Assembly: GCA_903861125.1 (NCBI GenBank)
Contig: CAIOTF010000009.1
Location: forward strand, 1-64,000
Source: an uncultured Ignavibacteriota bacterium
Lineage (GTDB): Bacteria; Bacteroidota; Ignavibacteria; UBA10030; UBA8401
DNA: 64,000 nucleotides
Reading direction: 5' to 3'
A program made the translations under genes and the position numbers. Shown here piece by piece: positions 46,281 to 55,404 of the stretch (its first letter is position 1; the number at the start of each line of letters is the position of its first letter). The notes under the pieces were generated by a model. The model worked only from the letters and a program-made list of their open reading frames with translations. It was not told the origin of the DNA and searched no databases.

Positions 46281-48047
46281 TTATTTAATAATGACAAATT
46301 TACCGGGCTGTACCTTACCGTTGATTTGGTCCTCAACGGTAAACAGGTAAATGCCACTTGATATTGCCTGACCTACTAATGACGTTAGATTCCAATTTTC
46401 ATAGCCGATATTTTTATCATAATGCTCGATCTTATAAACAAGATCGCCGGCCAGCGTATAGATCTTTATTTCACATTTTTCAGGCAAGTTTACAAACTGA
46501 ATTTTTCTATCCTGTTCCATCCATTGGCGTGAACCGGTCGGTCTTTCCCATGGCGGATCGTACGAATTGTACGCAATATCTCCGCGGTAGGGATTCGGCA
46601 CAACATACACGCTGCCCACTGTTTTGGGAGGCACTGTACCGGGAATAACCGTTAACGCCGTTGCTGAAGTACTGGTCTCCTGAGACGGAAAATTTATAGT
46701 GGTATCCGGTTTTGAATATGCTGTCACGGCAAAATAATATTCAACATTATTCAATAGACCTTCTTCATCATATTCATACGTAGACAACCCCGTATTAGGA
46801 GGAATATTATCTTTAATGTCATATTGCGCCATTAATGTCCACGGCCCATTCTTGCCTTTTGAACTTTTATAGATTCTATAACCTTCAAATGGATTCCTTA
46901 TAGTATCGGAACGATTCGGATCATAATAGAGTTCGGGATTTTTTGTTGAATCTGCCGGAGGATACCATGAAAGATGGATCCCTTTGCTTCGTGGTTCAAT
47001 CTTTACCGTTGGTGCCGGCGGCGGAGACGGAACTTTGAATTTTTTTGTCTTCATGAAATCCAGATACGTGGCATTATTCCGCGCCGCTCTCTCACCGTAT
47101 CCGAACACCAACGCCATTTCAACATAAATTGTATCGCCGACATTCATATCGTACGGACCGAAGGAATACACAACGTGACCGCGGGACGCCTGATCTGTAC
47201 GATCTTCCATAATCACGCCGCTGCTCATTGCCTGATACTTCAGCGGATCATTATACGGCATATTTTCATGTTCGTAATATCCGAACGTATAGGACGGAGC
47301 CGGGCTTACCGGCGGCCAAACCCTGCACATAACCGGACTGATTGCATTACCATCATCGCCGCTCGGAGCATCTTTCATTGTTACCATGTGCATCGTTCTA
47401 TCATACATGAGAAGATCGTCGATATAATTAGCGGTATTGATGACACCAACTCCGGTGTGGAACCAAAAGCCGATATATGCTTTTTTTATCGGATGCTTTT
47501 TGGGTATGATCTTATATTTAAATAGAATGAATTCATCAACAGGCGTTGAACTCCACGCCGAACTCGCTTGAATGATCTCAATATTTTGCGGTGTGTGGTT
47601 TTCAATATTCGTTATGAAGTCATCGCTATAGTGGCAAACAAAATCCTGATCTGATAATCCTACGTAATTCGGCCAGTAAGGAATTTGTGCGGTATCTCCA
47701 CGCGCAACACTCCAAATCGAATCCCCTCTACTATCCGTGGGGAAGAATTCGTTGTAATAATGATCTTGTGTAACCGAAACAAGGGTATCACCATTCGGAG
47801 CTATCCCCCCTATCCAAACTCCACCCTGAATAAGATGTTCTTCATTACTGTTGGGAGGAAATTCACTCATCACTAATCCCGGGTAGTTTGTCTGTGCTTT
47901 ATTCATCGTACCCATGTTTGTCACTACCTGACGAACCTTGCCGACATTATGCAACTTCCAGTCTAAACGGGTTTTTTGCGCCGCCACCGTATCTATCAAT
48001 AGGATGGTGAACAGGATATAACCAATTAATATTTTTTTGTTTCCCAT
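46281..48047 (-). CDS. Secreted fibronectin-III protein with T9SS-like C-terminus
   Basis: A 588-residue exported protein (signal peptide ending V-A-A-Q). The first 330 residues have no domain I recognise, but contain G-G-V-W-I-G-G-I near 75, a pattern I associate with secreted proteins encoded next to TonB receptors in this group. A fibronectin-III domain spans about 335-450 (G-I-H-L-S-W-Y-P-P ... F-E-G-Y-R-I-Y-K-S). The C-terminal 100 residues (V-V-P-N-P-Y-R-G ... I-K-I-Y-T-L-A-G-D-L-V ... S-S-G-I-Y-L-F-T-V ... G-K-F-V-I-I-K) are a divergent sorting-domain-like fold. It probably sits on the cell surface with the TonB receptor encoded 18 bases upstream, perhaps as a substrate-binding partner. 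Confidence 0.65.
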   Translation of the reverse strand: MGNKKILIGYILFTILLIDTVAAQKTRLDWKLHNVGKVRQVVTNMGTMNKAQTNYPGLVMSEFPPNSNEEHLIQGGVWIGGIAPNGDTLVSVTQDHYYNEFFPTDSRGDSIWSVARGDTAQIPYWPNYVGLSDQDFVCHYSDDFITNIENHTPQNIEIIQASSAWSSTPVDEFILFKYKIIPKKHPIKKAYIGFWFHTGVGVINTANYIDDLLMYDRTMHMVTMKDAPSGDDGNAISPVMCRVWPPVSPAPSYTFGYYEHENMPYNDPLKYQAMSSGVIMEDRTDQASRGHVVYSFGPYDMNVGDTIYVEMALVFGYGERAARNNATYLDFMKTKKFKVPSPPPAPTVKIEPRSKGIHLSWYPPADSTKNPELYYDPNRSDTIRNPFEGYRIYKSSKGKNGPWTLMAQYDIKDNIPPNTGLSTYEYDEEGLLNNVEYYFAVTAYSKPDTTINFPSQETSTSATALTVIPGTVPPKTVGSVYVVPNPYRGDIAYNSYDPPWERPTGSRQWMEQDRKIQFVNLPEKCEIKIYTLAGDLVYKIEHYDKNIGYENWNLTSLVGQAISSGIYLFTVEDQINGKVQPGKFVIIK

Positions 48048-48065
48048 AACCCCTGCTTTTGAATA

Positions 48066-50816
48066 TTAAAAATCTATTCTGAATCCAAGTTTCATAGTTC
48101 TGCCGGTTGAAAACTGCCGCGGATCCATTAAACTCAACATTGTATAATAGTCGTAATAATTATTTTGCGGATTTTGCACATCACCGTATTTTAACGGCTT
48201 CCCTGTCCAGCTGTTAAAACCATAGTATATCTGCATATTCTTCTGATCAAAAACATTGAAGACATCAAGTGTAATTGCAAATTTAATACCGCTCCCTACA
48301 TTAAAACCCTTCTCAAACTTTATGTCAGTTGATGAAGTCGATGGGCCTACCGCAGTATTTTCGCGCCGTTGAAATTCGGCAGGATCAACGGTCGCATCAC
48401 CCGGTGTATACGGTGTGCCGGTAGAAAAACGATACAATAAAGTCATGTTCCATGAATCCGGAAGTTTTAATCCAAACAATTCCGCCTCTTGATTTTCAGC
48501 CGCTGCAAGTGTCGTCTGCAGAATCACCTGATGCCGGACATCCCACGACAAGGCCCGTTCGCGGATCGGATTGGGGAAATCGGTTTGTGAGCGTATATAG
48601 TCATCGAATGCTGACGATGAATAACCGCTTGTCCATTGAATGGTATACGTCATTTTTCCTGAAATTAAATCGGAATAACTTTTCGTCAGCTCAAATTCAA
48701 GTCCACGTGCACGCGCATATCCATTATTATCGAAAAGATCTACAGGTGTTCCGAGTGCTGCAAGTAATCGCGTTGTCCCGACCTGTTTAGAGATATCTTT
48801 AGCGTAACTTTTTACGTCAATCGCCCAATAATCCGATATCTGGCTTGTCAGCCCGAACTCATACAGGATCGTTTGTTCATAATCAAGACGCGGATTTCCT
48901 GTTGTTCCGCCGCTATACGGGTCTCTGTAATAATACTGAAGTTCCGGCAACTGGTTAAAATGACCATAGGAAAAGAAGATCACCATTCGTTCTGATATCG
49001 GAAATGAAATTCCTAAACGAGGACTTATTTTGTAACGGAACTCGTTCCAATCAGGTGTTAAACCAGTAGCTTCTGACCATCGTTCTTTCCAATCTTTTGC
49101 CATAACGGTGCTGCCTAACGACAGCCAATCCAACCGTATTCCGGCATTGATCACCAGATATTCCAATTCAAATTTGTCCTGCAGATACGTACTCCCGATC
49201 ATCGGTTTAACATTAAAAACCCATCGCAATTGTCCGAACATCGGGTAGGGACCCGGAGGAGGTAACGAATCGATACCTAATGCATACCGGGAAAGTTTAA
49301 CACCGCCGTCCTGGATATCAATATATCCTATTTCATGATATTGCATTTCGATACCGGATTTGATCAAGTGTGCCGAATGTATTTGTGAAGTGTAATCTGC
49401 TTTGAATGTAAATGATTTGGTGTTATCGTCTCTCCAGATATTTTGCGACCCTTTTGTATCATAAAATCCATTACGCGGATCTATTTGTGGCTGTGTAATC
49501 GTTGTTACATATTTCCCTGCACTGTCTTTGTACCAGAATTGGTCCGGCGATTTCCCGTTTAACGAACCACGGTAACCAACTCCAAGGAATCCGAGATTCA
49601 CATTAAAATACGATGAATTAGATATAACGTGATTGTATTGAAGATTGAGCGCATCATTGTTTCTGCTGTACGTCGCAATTCGGTCAGGACTATATTTCCA
49701 TAACCAGTCATAACTGCTCCACTGCTTGTATGATCCGTGATAACTGAATACAAATTTATCCTGCGACGTAACGTCCCAATTCAATTTTGAATTCAGATTC
49801 AGCGTATTATCCTGCCGTTCATCAATTTCCAAACCAAAGAAGAGAGGAAACTTATTTCGGATACGCCCATTATCGTACTCTGTGTCAGAAATATTAATAT
49901 TCCCTGATAGGAAAAAACTCAATTTCCCCGGTAAATCAATTCCCAGCAGAGGCAGAAGTTCCTGGGTAAACGGCTCCGGACCGCCAATATAGACCGAAGA
50001 ATAGTCGGTATTATATACCTCGCCTAAGCCATGCAGTTTATCGGTTTTGTATTCCATTCCACCTTTATACTGATCGCCGCCGCTCCGCGTACTGATGTTC
50101 ACCACTCCGGATTGCGCCTGACCATATTCCGCGCTGAATCCTCCCGTCAGTAATTCTACGCTCTGCACATCCACAATATTAAGATCCAGTACGCTCCGTC
50201 CTCCGTAGATCGGATGTGTAACGGGCATTCCATCGATCATATACAAAATTTCCCCGCCGCGGCCGCCGCGGACATGGATATCTTTTAAGCTTTCATCGCG
50301 CACTTGAAGCTGTGACCCATCTCCGAGTTTAACATACTGTGAAGCCGATGAAAGAAAAGCTCCCGATTGCACTTTGAAAAAATCGGCACTCGATTCTAAG
50401 CCGGGCATGGCACGCATCGCTTCCTGGCTGATCGTTTTTCGCGTTGATGTCACATCCCGTTGCACTAATTTTTGTTCGGCCGTTACCACCACATCGCCCA
50501 ATTGAACCGATGTTTGCTCAAGATCGGCATTCACTTCGGTTGTTAGATCTTCGCGGATATTGACATTTTGAGTTGTAACGGAACGGTATCCCATCATAGT
50601 TACCTGTACAGATACTGTTCCCGGATTCACACGCAGAATAAAATATTTTCCGTCAAGATCGGTCACGGTCCCTAAGGTCGTTCCCTTCACAATAATGTTT
50701 GCGCCGACAAGCGGTTCCCGTGTTTGCTTATCCCGGATGAGACCTGCAATTTTTCCGGTATTCCCGGCATACAGAATTGATGTCAATAAGAATGATGCAA
50801 TGACTAAATATTTCAT
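48066..50816 (-). CDS. TonB-dependent receptor with carboxypeptidase-regulatory-like N-terminal domain
   Basis: About 916 residues from the ATG at 50816 (M-K-Y-L-V-I-A-S...). The alternative frame start at 50855 adds 13 residues without a signal character. After the signal peptide comes a carboxypeptidase-regulatory-like domain (about 20-105: I-A-G-L-I-R-D-K-Q-T-R-E-P-L-V-G-A-N). The plug (about 120-240) has D-I-H-V-R-G-G-R-G-G-E-I-L-Y-M-I-D-G-M-P, followed by a long beta barrel ending R-I-D-F with a terminal aromatic residue. It imports a glycan fragment using TonB energy. The D-G-x-P plug motif resembles SusC, but no SusD is encoded next to it. Confidence 0.88.
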   Translation of the reverse strand: MKYLVIASFLLTSILYAGNTGKIAGLIRDKQTREPLVGANIIVKGTTLGTVTDLDGKYFILRVNPGTVSVQVTMMGYRSVTTQNVNIREDLTTEVNADLEQTSVQLGDVVVTAEQKLVQRDVTSTRKTISQEAMRAMPGLESSADFFKVQSGAFLSSASQYVKLGDGSQLQVRDESLKDIHVRGGRGGEILYMIDGMPVTHPIYGGRSVLDLNIVDVQSVELLTGGFSAEYGQAQSGVVNISTRSGGDQYKGGMEYKTDKLHGLGEVYNTDYSSVYIGGPEPFTQELLPLLGIDLPGKLSFFLSGNINISDTEYDNGRIRNKFPLFFGLEIDERQDNTLNLNSKLNWDVTSQDKFVFSYHGSYKQWSSYDWLWKYSPDRIATYSRNNDALNLQYNHVISNSSYFNVNLGFLGVGYRGSLNGKSPDQFWYKDSAGKYVTTITQPQIDPRNGFYDTKGSQNIWRDDNTKSFTFKADYTSQIHSAHLIKSGIEMQYHEIGYIDIQDGGVKLSRYALGIDSLPPPGPYPMFGQLRWVFNVKPMIGSTYLQDKFELEYLVINAGIRLDWLSLGSTVMAKDWKERWSEATGLTPDWNEFRYKISPRLGISFPISERMVIFFSYGHFNQLPELQYYYRDPYSGGTTGNPRLDYEQTILYEFGLTSQISDYWAIDVKSYAKDISKQVGTTRLLAALGTPVDLFDNNGYARARGLEFELTKSYSDLISGKMTYTIQWTSGYSSSAFDDYIRSQTDFPNPIRERALSWDVRHQVILQTTLAAAENQEAELFGLKLPDSWNMTLLYRFSTGTPYTPGDATVDPAEFQRRENTAVGPSTSSTDIKFEKGFNVGSGIKFAITLDVFNVFDQKNMQIYYGFNSWTGKPLKYGDVQNPQNNYYDYYTMLSLMDPRQFSTGRTMKLGFRIDF

Positions 50817-50864
50817 TGTGTGATATTTTTTCTTTGTGAACAAATTTGTAATCATGAAATCACT

Positions 50865-52361
50865 TTATTGAACGTTAAGGCTTTGCAGGATTTCTTTTGC
50901 CATTGTTTTTGCATCTGCTTCTCTGATAAAATACAGCGGAAAACCAAGAACGGCCGCATCATAAACGGTTCCGTAATAACGAAGCCCAATATAACGCCCT
51001 CGATACAGCTGATATGAACTTGTCGGTTGATTTTCATATGAATACAAACCTTCCGTGAAACTTGCCGGTACCGTGATCAAATTAACCTGCGTAAGCATTC
51101 CGTTGTACGGAAAGGACTGGAGTTTTAAGGAATCCACTCTGAAACTGCTGAACTTTGAAGATACGCCGGCTCCTCCGATACAATCACCAACAAGTGCAGT
51201 TTCACTCACCGTCTTAATATGCAGGAAGTCATTCACAAACGTGCCGGGCAGAAATGTGAAAGGAAAATTCTCTTTGTATGCAAATGATTTTAGAATTCCC
51301 CATCCGCTCATTAAAAATTTGCCTCCGACTTTAAGATAATCCGAAAAGATAGCGATGTTCTTTGCTTCGGAAATTTTATGAGGAAGCGAGGTTGGTCTAT
51401 CATCAGCATGCCAGACAATCAATTTGTAATGTGCCAGTGTATCTCGCGGCGGCATCGTGTTCCCGTGCAATTTGTAATCCCACGAATCGGATCCGGGAAA
51501 TACGCGGGCATAATAATTATCAACTGAATCATCGGGGATACCGCTGCCCACGAATGGCACATTAAATTCATCAGTCTCATCAATAATAAGCACATTCTTT
51601 TCAAATGTTGGATTGAGCAATTTAATTGCTGTGGAATCACCCGTTGGATCGATAAGATTTGTATTGTTCCGAGAGACCACTTTAATATAATGCATCCCAA
51701 TCAGTGGTTGCTTAAAATGTTCTGGTGTGATAATAATACTTGTGTCCGTTAACCAATGCAGCGAACCACCGTCAACAGACCATGCATAGTCAACAACTTT
51801 TCCGTTCACTGTTCTATCGACCGCTTTAAACTGCACAGATATTCCGGTCCACCAATCGCTAACATTGTCCAGAACAAACACAGAAGAATTTTTTACCGGA
51901 GTATAGATGGTAGTAGCCGGCGGACTTGCTTTCGTGGTATATAATGTCTTTGATACAGGCTGAGGATCAACGGATCCTTCGTTGTCGATTGACCGCACAT
52001 AGAATATTTGTTTATTGAGATTTTGATTCGAATTGAACGCTATCGTCACAGAAGTTGCCGTCGTATCTTTCCAGTTTGTTGAATCATACGTCACCCACTC
52101 CGTCGTAGATCCTGTCGCCAAATGCTGCGTGAAAATTCGGAACTGATAGCGGGCAACAAAACCGTCATTATCTCCTCCGGTCCAATTTAATGTTACGAGC
52201 GGAAAGATCGTATCACCTTCTGTTGGTACATTTGCAATTTTTGTATGAGGATTTTTATTAGAATTTGGTGGAGACGTTGGTCGTTCACAGGAGATCCAAA
52301 GTACGCTGACGCTGAGACATACAAATGAAAGCAATAATACCCTTTTCATTGAGACATTCAT
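50865..52361 (-). CDS. Predicted lipoprotein with Ig/FN3-like domains and a flavodoxin-like region
   Basis: A 498-residue protein with a lipoprotein-like signal (V-L-W-I-S-C, lipidated Cys near 25, followed by E-R-P-T-S-P-P). Residues about 35-260 look like two fibronectin/Ig-like domains (V-T-L-N-W-T-G-G-D-N-D-G, Y-A-W-S-V-D-G-G). Residues about 265-380 (K-N-V-L-I-I-D-E-T, K-L-I-V-W-H-A-D-D, V-G-G-K-F-L-M-S-G-W-G) resemble a class I amidotransferase-like Rossmann fold without an obvious catalytic Cys. Encoded 48 bases before the TonB receptor, it may be a surface glycan-binding lipoprotein taking the place of SusD/SusE. Function unproven. ATG at 52349 is an alternative start. Confidence 0.6.
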   Translation of the reverse strand: MNVSMKRVLLLSFVCLSVSVLWISCERPTSPPNSNKNPHTKIANVPTEGDTIFPLVTLNWTGGDNDGFVARYQFRIFTQHLATGSTTEWVTYDSTNWKDTTATSVTIAFNSNQNLNKQIFYVRSIDNEGSVDPQPVSKTLYTTKASPPATTIYTPVKNSSVFVLDNVSDWWTGISVQFKAVDRTVNGKVVDYAWSVDGGSLHWLTDTSIIITPEHFKQPLIGMHYIKVVSRNNTNLIDPTGDSTAIKLLNPTFEKNVLIIDETDEFNVPFVGSGIPDDSVDNYYARVFPGSDSWDYKLHGNTMPPRDTLAHYKLIVWHADDRPTSLPHKISEAKNIAIFSDYLKVGGKFLMSGWGILKSFAYKENFPFTFLPGTFVNDFLHIKTVSETALVGDCIGGAGVSSKFSSFRVDSLKLQSFPYNGMLTQVNLITVPASFTEGLYSYENQPTSSYQLYRGRYIGLRYYGTVYDAAVLGFPLYFIREADAKTMAKEILQSLNVQ

Positions 52362-52392
52362 CCTTTAACAAATTTATATTGCTTCTTGAATT

Positions 52393-53049
52393 CTAATAAT
52401 TTTTTACGCGTGCTACGGAAATTTTCCGGTCGAAAATGTATGCATCCTGATATCTTTTGATCGATTTGTATGGATCAAGTACAAGGTCCATTTGTGTCAC
52501 TTTCCCAGGATTGATTGTTACCGAATGGGAAACATTCATTATTAAAGAGACACCTTCCGATAATTGCATGGTATTACGGAACTGTCTGGGAATTACTACA
52601 TATACTTCTATTCCTTTAAGGCCAAATTGGAACTTATCATACGTTCCCGGCGGGGTATACCACTCAAACACGGTATAGGTGACCGGCTTCGTTTGATACC
52701 GGGGAATTTCAAAAGGATCCGTACTGCCGCCAACTAATCGTCCATCGTTCCATTGCCGCTGCAGAAGATTTACTGTATCGGAAATGATACGATCAATTGT
52801 TGGAGCCACATATATATCCGTATAATTTTCACCGTTGTACAGCCGCCCGTTGGACAGGACAACATCATACCTGTCGTACTTTGAACATCTCGCCGTATCT
52901 CCTAACAACACAAGAATAGAATCCGCTTCATTCGCTACGATCGTTACCCGGAAAATCCCGGGTTCCGGCGATGCTTCAACCCCTGTTTTACAGCTGTTCA
53001 GCAGCAGAAGCGAGCATGCAACGATACAAACATTAACAAATATTTTCAT
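52393..53049 (-). CDS. Predicted small lipoprotein, function unknown
   Basis: About 218 residues from the ATG at 53049, which begins a lipoprotein signal (F-V-N-V-C-I-V-A-C-S-L-L-L-L-N-S-C, lipidated Cys near 20). An upstream ATG at 53112 would place the signal internally and cross the terminator stem, so it is rejected. The mature part is beta-rich with no recognised domain; F-R-V-T-I-V-A-N-E-A-D-S near its start resembles a short Ig-like strand pattern. It is the first gene after the terminator at 53076-53112 and leads the lipoprotein-TonB-PorV module. Confidence 0.6.
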   Translation of the reverse strand: MKIFVNVCIVACSLLLLNSCKTGVEASPEPGIFRVTIVANEADSILVLLGDTARCSKYDRYDVVLSNGRLYNGENYTDIYVAPTIDRIISDTVNLLQRQWNDGRLVGGSTDPFEIPRYQTKPVTYTVFEWYTPPGTYDKFQFGLKGIEVYVVIPRQFRNTMQLSEGVSLIMNVSHSVTINPGKVTQMDLVLDPYKSIKRYQDAYIFDRKISVARVKNY

Positions 53050-53075
53050 AGTAATTTTTTGGAATCTGCTATGGT

Positions 53076-53112
53076 AAAAAAAAGTGAAGGTGGGATTCAT
53101 TCCCACCTTCAC
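53076..53112 (-). terminator. Strong intrinsic terminator after the LamG/T9SS gene
   Basis: GTGAAGGTGGGA (53084-53095) and TCCCACCTTCAC (53101-53112) form a perfect 12-base stem with a 5-base loop. Reading leftward, the stem is followed at once by eight T residues (the A-run at 53076-53083). It starts 11 bases past the stop of the gene at 53124-55286 and ends 27 bases before the next start. Read-through would let the downstream receptor module be expressed at a lower level than the LamG protein. Confidence 0.85.
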
Positions 53113-53123
53113 TCATGTGCCTT

Positions 53124-55286
53124 TTATTTCAACATCATCATTTTACGTACTTGTGTAAAGTTTCCGGATGTCAATTTAAAGAAATATACACCGGATGAAA
53201 CTTTACTGCCCGAATTATTGGTCCCATTCCACGTTACGCGATGTTCCCCGGCATGACGCTGTTCGTTGACAAGAGTTTTAACCTGTTTGCCAAGAACATC
53301 GTAAATTACGAGAGAAACATTTTGGAACGCCGGAATTGAGAAGCTGATTTCGGTCGTTGGATTGAACGGATTTGGATAATTCTGCGAAAGACTGAATTCA
53401 TGCAAAATTCCAGCTTGTTCTTCACCAACACCTGCCGTAATGCCAGCCTGAGGATAGTTGTACACTTTTACGTTGTCAATTAATCCACGATACGGACTGA
53501 CATAATATTGATTGGTGATATCAAACCATGAACGTCCGATACGTAAAGCAGCACCGGCCATCAACGGAGGAATCGGGTCATTCTTAACCTGTTTAAACAA
53601 CAATAGGTCGTTTGCATCGCGAATAACCATTGCAAAATTTCCATTCGTTGCGTTGCGTTCAAGAATTACATGAACCCATTTGCCAACAAATCTTGTGGTT
53701 CCCAAAACTGTATCCTGAAGCACGATAGCAGATTTGTCGGTATTTCTCCAGTAACGTGCAGTAAGCACGACTCCGGGAGCACCACTTCTAAAGCTTAATT
53801 CGAAGTTAGCATTATTCCAATCTTGTTCTGCAGTAGGATTGATGATAATACGTGCAGCGTGTGTTGAAGCTGAATCTGCCTTAATCCACGTGTCCAATGT
53901 AAATTCTTCAACTGCAAGGAACGGTGAGGATGCTTCAACCCAGTTTGAATCTATATTGATACCATTGCCGCCTTTAACATCTAAAGCATAATTTCCACCG
54001 CCTGTTGGTCTATCGGTAGAATACTTGAAATCCTTCAGTGTTTTGATGATCGCGCCATTGGTTGAGTGATCAATCGGTTTTCCGCTTGGTCCTTCTTCAA
54101 ATGTCACATCAAGTACTTTTGAATTCGGTGTGTAAACAGCAAACGAATAATACGTCTTGTTCGCTACAGCATCAGCAGGTAACATCGAAATCTGACTGCC
54201 GTTGTCAACTGTTTTATAATAGTACTGTATTACTTTACCGCCGGCTTGTTGGGGCATCGCACCGGTCCATGTATTGTTGGCACCAGATGATAACGATACT
54301 GAACTAAATGCAGAAACGGTATCCGCTCTGTAATATAATGTAACGGTCGACATTGAACCTGTTGCGGCTAACGGGAATACTGTTATAGAAACAGGATAAT
54401 TTGCAAGCGTCGATTTTTGGTTCGGTAAAATTGTTGCCTTCTGAATTACTGGCGGTCCTGAAAAATTACGAACTTTATTGCTTATACGAACTTCATCAAC
54501 AAATCCATCCAGCCATGAATCTCCGCTGCCGTTCACACCAAGACTAATAGCACCTGCCCATCCGATATGCACATCTTGTGAATTTGTTTTTGGAAGATCT
54601 GTGGTGGCTTTGTCATATCCCTGTGAGAAAAATCCTCGAAGAGTCTTATTCGCATCATGCACCATGCAGGCAACAAATGCCCGGGCGGTGTCGCGGATAA
54701 ATGTTAAATGCACCCATTCGCCGGGAACAAACATGTTAACCGGTGATGATGTAGAAATAAACTGATCCGTCGGAGTATAAAAACCTACTTGGAATGTACG
54801 GGAATCGCCCCACATCTCGCACCAGTAGTTAGGATGCCAGAAAAGATCGTCGCCTGGTTTCATAACAACGCGCGGTACCCATCGATAGTCCGATGATCCT
54901 GAGCCAAATGTGAAAATGTTTGCCCAAGCTTCAATTGTCCAGCTGCCTTGCATATCCAGAGCTGCTGTATCGCGAACAGTCAAATATGTGGAATCGTTAA
55001 TGGACGAATTGTCGATACGGATTGCCTTACCTAACGGCGACATATTACCTGTTTGGCTTATGTACGAAATTTTGTTGGCAAGGTTGGTGGAATGTGCAAC
55101 TGCAGAGGCTGCAGTTTTTCCGACTGTAGCGGCAGCATTTGTTAAATTATTATCAAAATGCAACAGCAGTACAGTATTGGCATCAGGTGTGTACGGTCCG
55201 CCTAATGTATCCAATTGAGCAAATGCCTGTTCAGAATAAAAACAGAACACTGCCACAACTGCAAAAATACGCATCAAGGATTTCAT
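53124..55286 (-). CDS. T9SS-exported protein with two LamG/concanavalin-like domains
   Basis: A 720-residue secreted protein with AAAGGA seven bases before its ATG and a signal peptide ending A-F-A-Q. Two LamG/concanavalin-like lectin domains are visible at about 30-280 (V-L-L-L-H-F-D-N-N-L, W-T-I-E-A-W, D-E-V-R-I-S-N) and about 400-620 (W-I-K-A-D, D-N-V-K-V-Y-N-Y). A small beta domain separates them. The end is a type A sorting domain (N-Y-P-N-P-F-N-P ... S-S-G-V-Y-F-F ... K-M-M-M-L-K). It is probably a surface glycan-binding protein. Its own terminator follows, and its place between galK and the TonB module fits capture of the polysaccharide. Confidence 0.8.
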   Translation of the reverse strand: MKSLMRIFAVVAVFCFYSEQAFAQLDTLGGPYTPDANTVLLLHFDNNLTNAAATVGKTAASAVAHSTNLANKISYISQTGNMSPLGKAIRIDNSSINDSTYLTVRDTAALDMQGSWTIEAWANIFTFGSGSSDYRWVPRVVMKPGDDLFWHPNYWCEMWGDSRTFQVGFYTPTDQFISTSSPVNMFVPGEWVHLTFIRDTARAFVACMVHDANKTLRGFFSQGYDKATTDLPKTNSQDVHIGWAGAISLGVNGSGDSWLDGFVDEVRISNKVRNFSGPPVIQKATILPNQKSTLANYPVSITVFPLAATGSMSTVTLYYRADTVSAFSSVSLSSGANNTWTGAMPQQAGGKVIQYYYKTVDNGSQISMLPADAVANKTYYSFAVYTPNSKVLDVTFEEGPSGKPIDHSTNGAIIKTLKDFKYSTDRPTGGGNYALDVKGGNGINIDSNWVEASSPFLAVEEFTLDTWIKADSASTHAARIIINPTAEQDWNNANFELSFRSGAPGVVLTARYWRNTDKSAIVLQDTVLGTTRFVGKWVHVILERNATNGNFAMVIRDANDLLLFKQVKNDPIPPLMAGAALRIGRSWFDITNQYYVSPYRGLIDNVKVYNYPQAGITAGVGEEQAGILHEFSLSQNYPNPFNPTTEISFSIPAFQNVSLVIYDVLGKQVKTLVNEQRHAGEHRVTWNGTNNSGSKVSSGVYFFKLTSGNFTQVRKMMMLK

Positions 55287-55380
55287 ATGTTTTTCCTTTG
55301 ATTATTTGTGGTGAATTATTGGTTAACTTGTATTGCAAGAGCGTGTTACAAACATCTACTCATAGACAACGCCGGGTTCG

Positions 55381-55390
55381 CACCTCCTTT
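55381..55390 (-). promoter_or_regulatory. Strong Shine-Dalgarno-like sequence without a clear gene
   Basis: On the minus strand AAAGGAGGTG lies in the 118-base gap between galK and the LamG gene, 95 bases before the latter's start and separate from its own AAAGGA. Only tiny frames follow, such as an ATG five codons before TAA. It may serve a leader peptide or a standby ribosome site; chance is possible. Confidence 0.3.
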
Positions 55391-55404
55391 CGTGGCGTGA
55401 CGAG

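Noticed and set aside
46974-47525. Plus-strand frame of 183 residues
   Set aside because: Antisense to the FN3 protein gene and rich in His, Arg and Ile, as expected of a shadow frame.
48066-50816. SusC of a classical SusCD pair
   Set aside because: The receptor has a SusC-like plug motif, but no SusD-type gene lies on either side, so only the general TonB-receptor call is supported.
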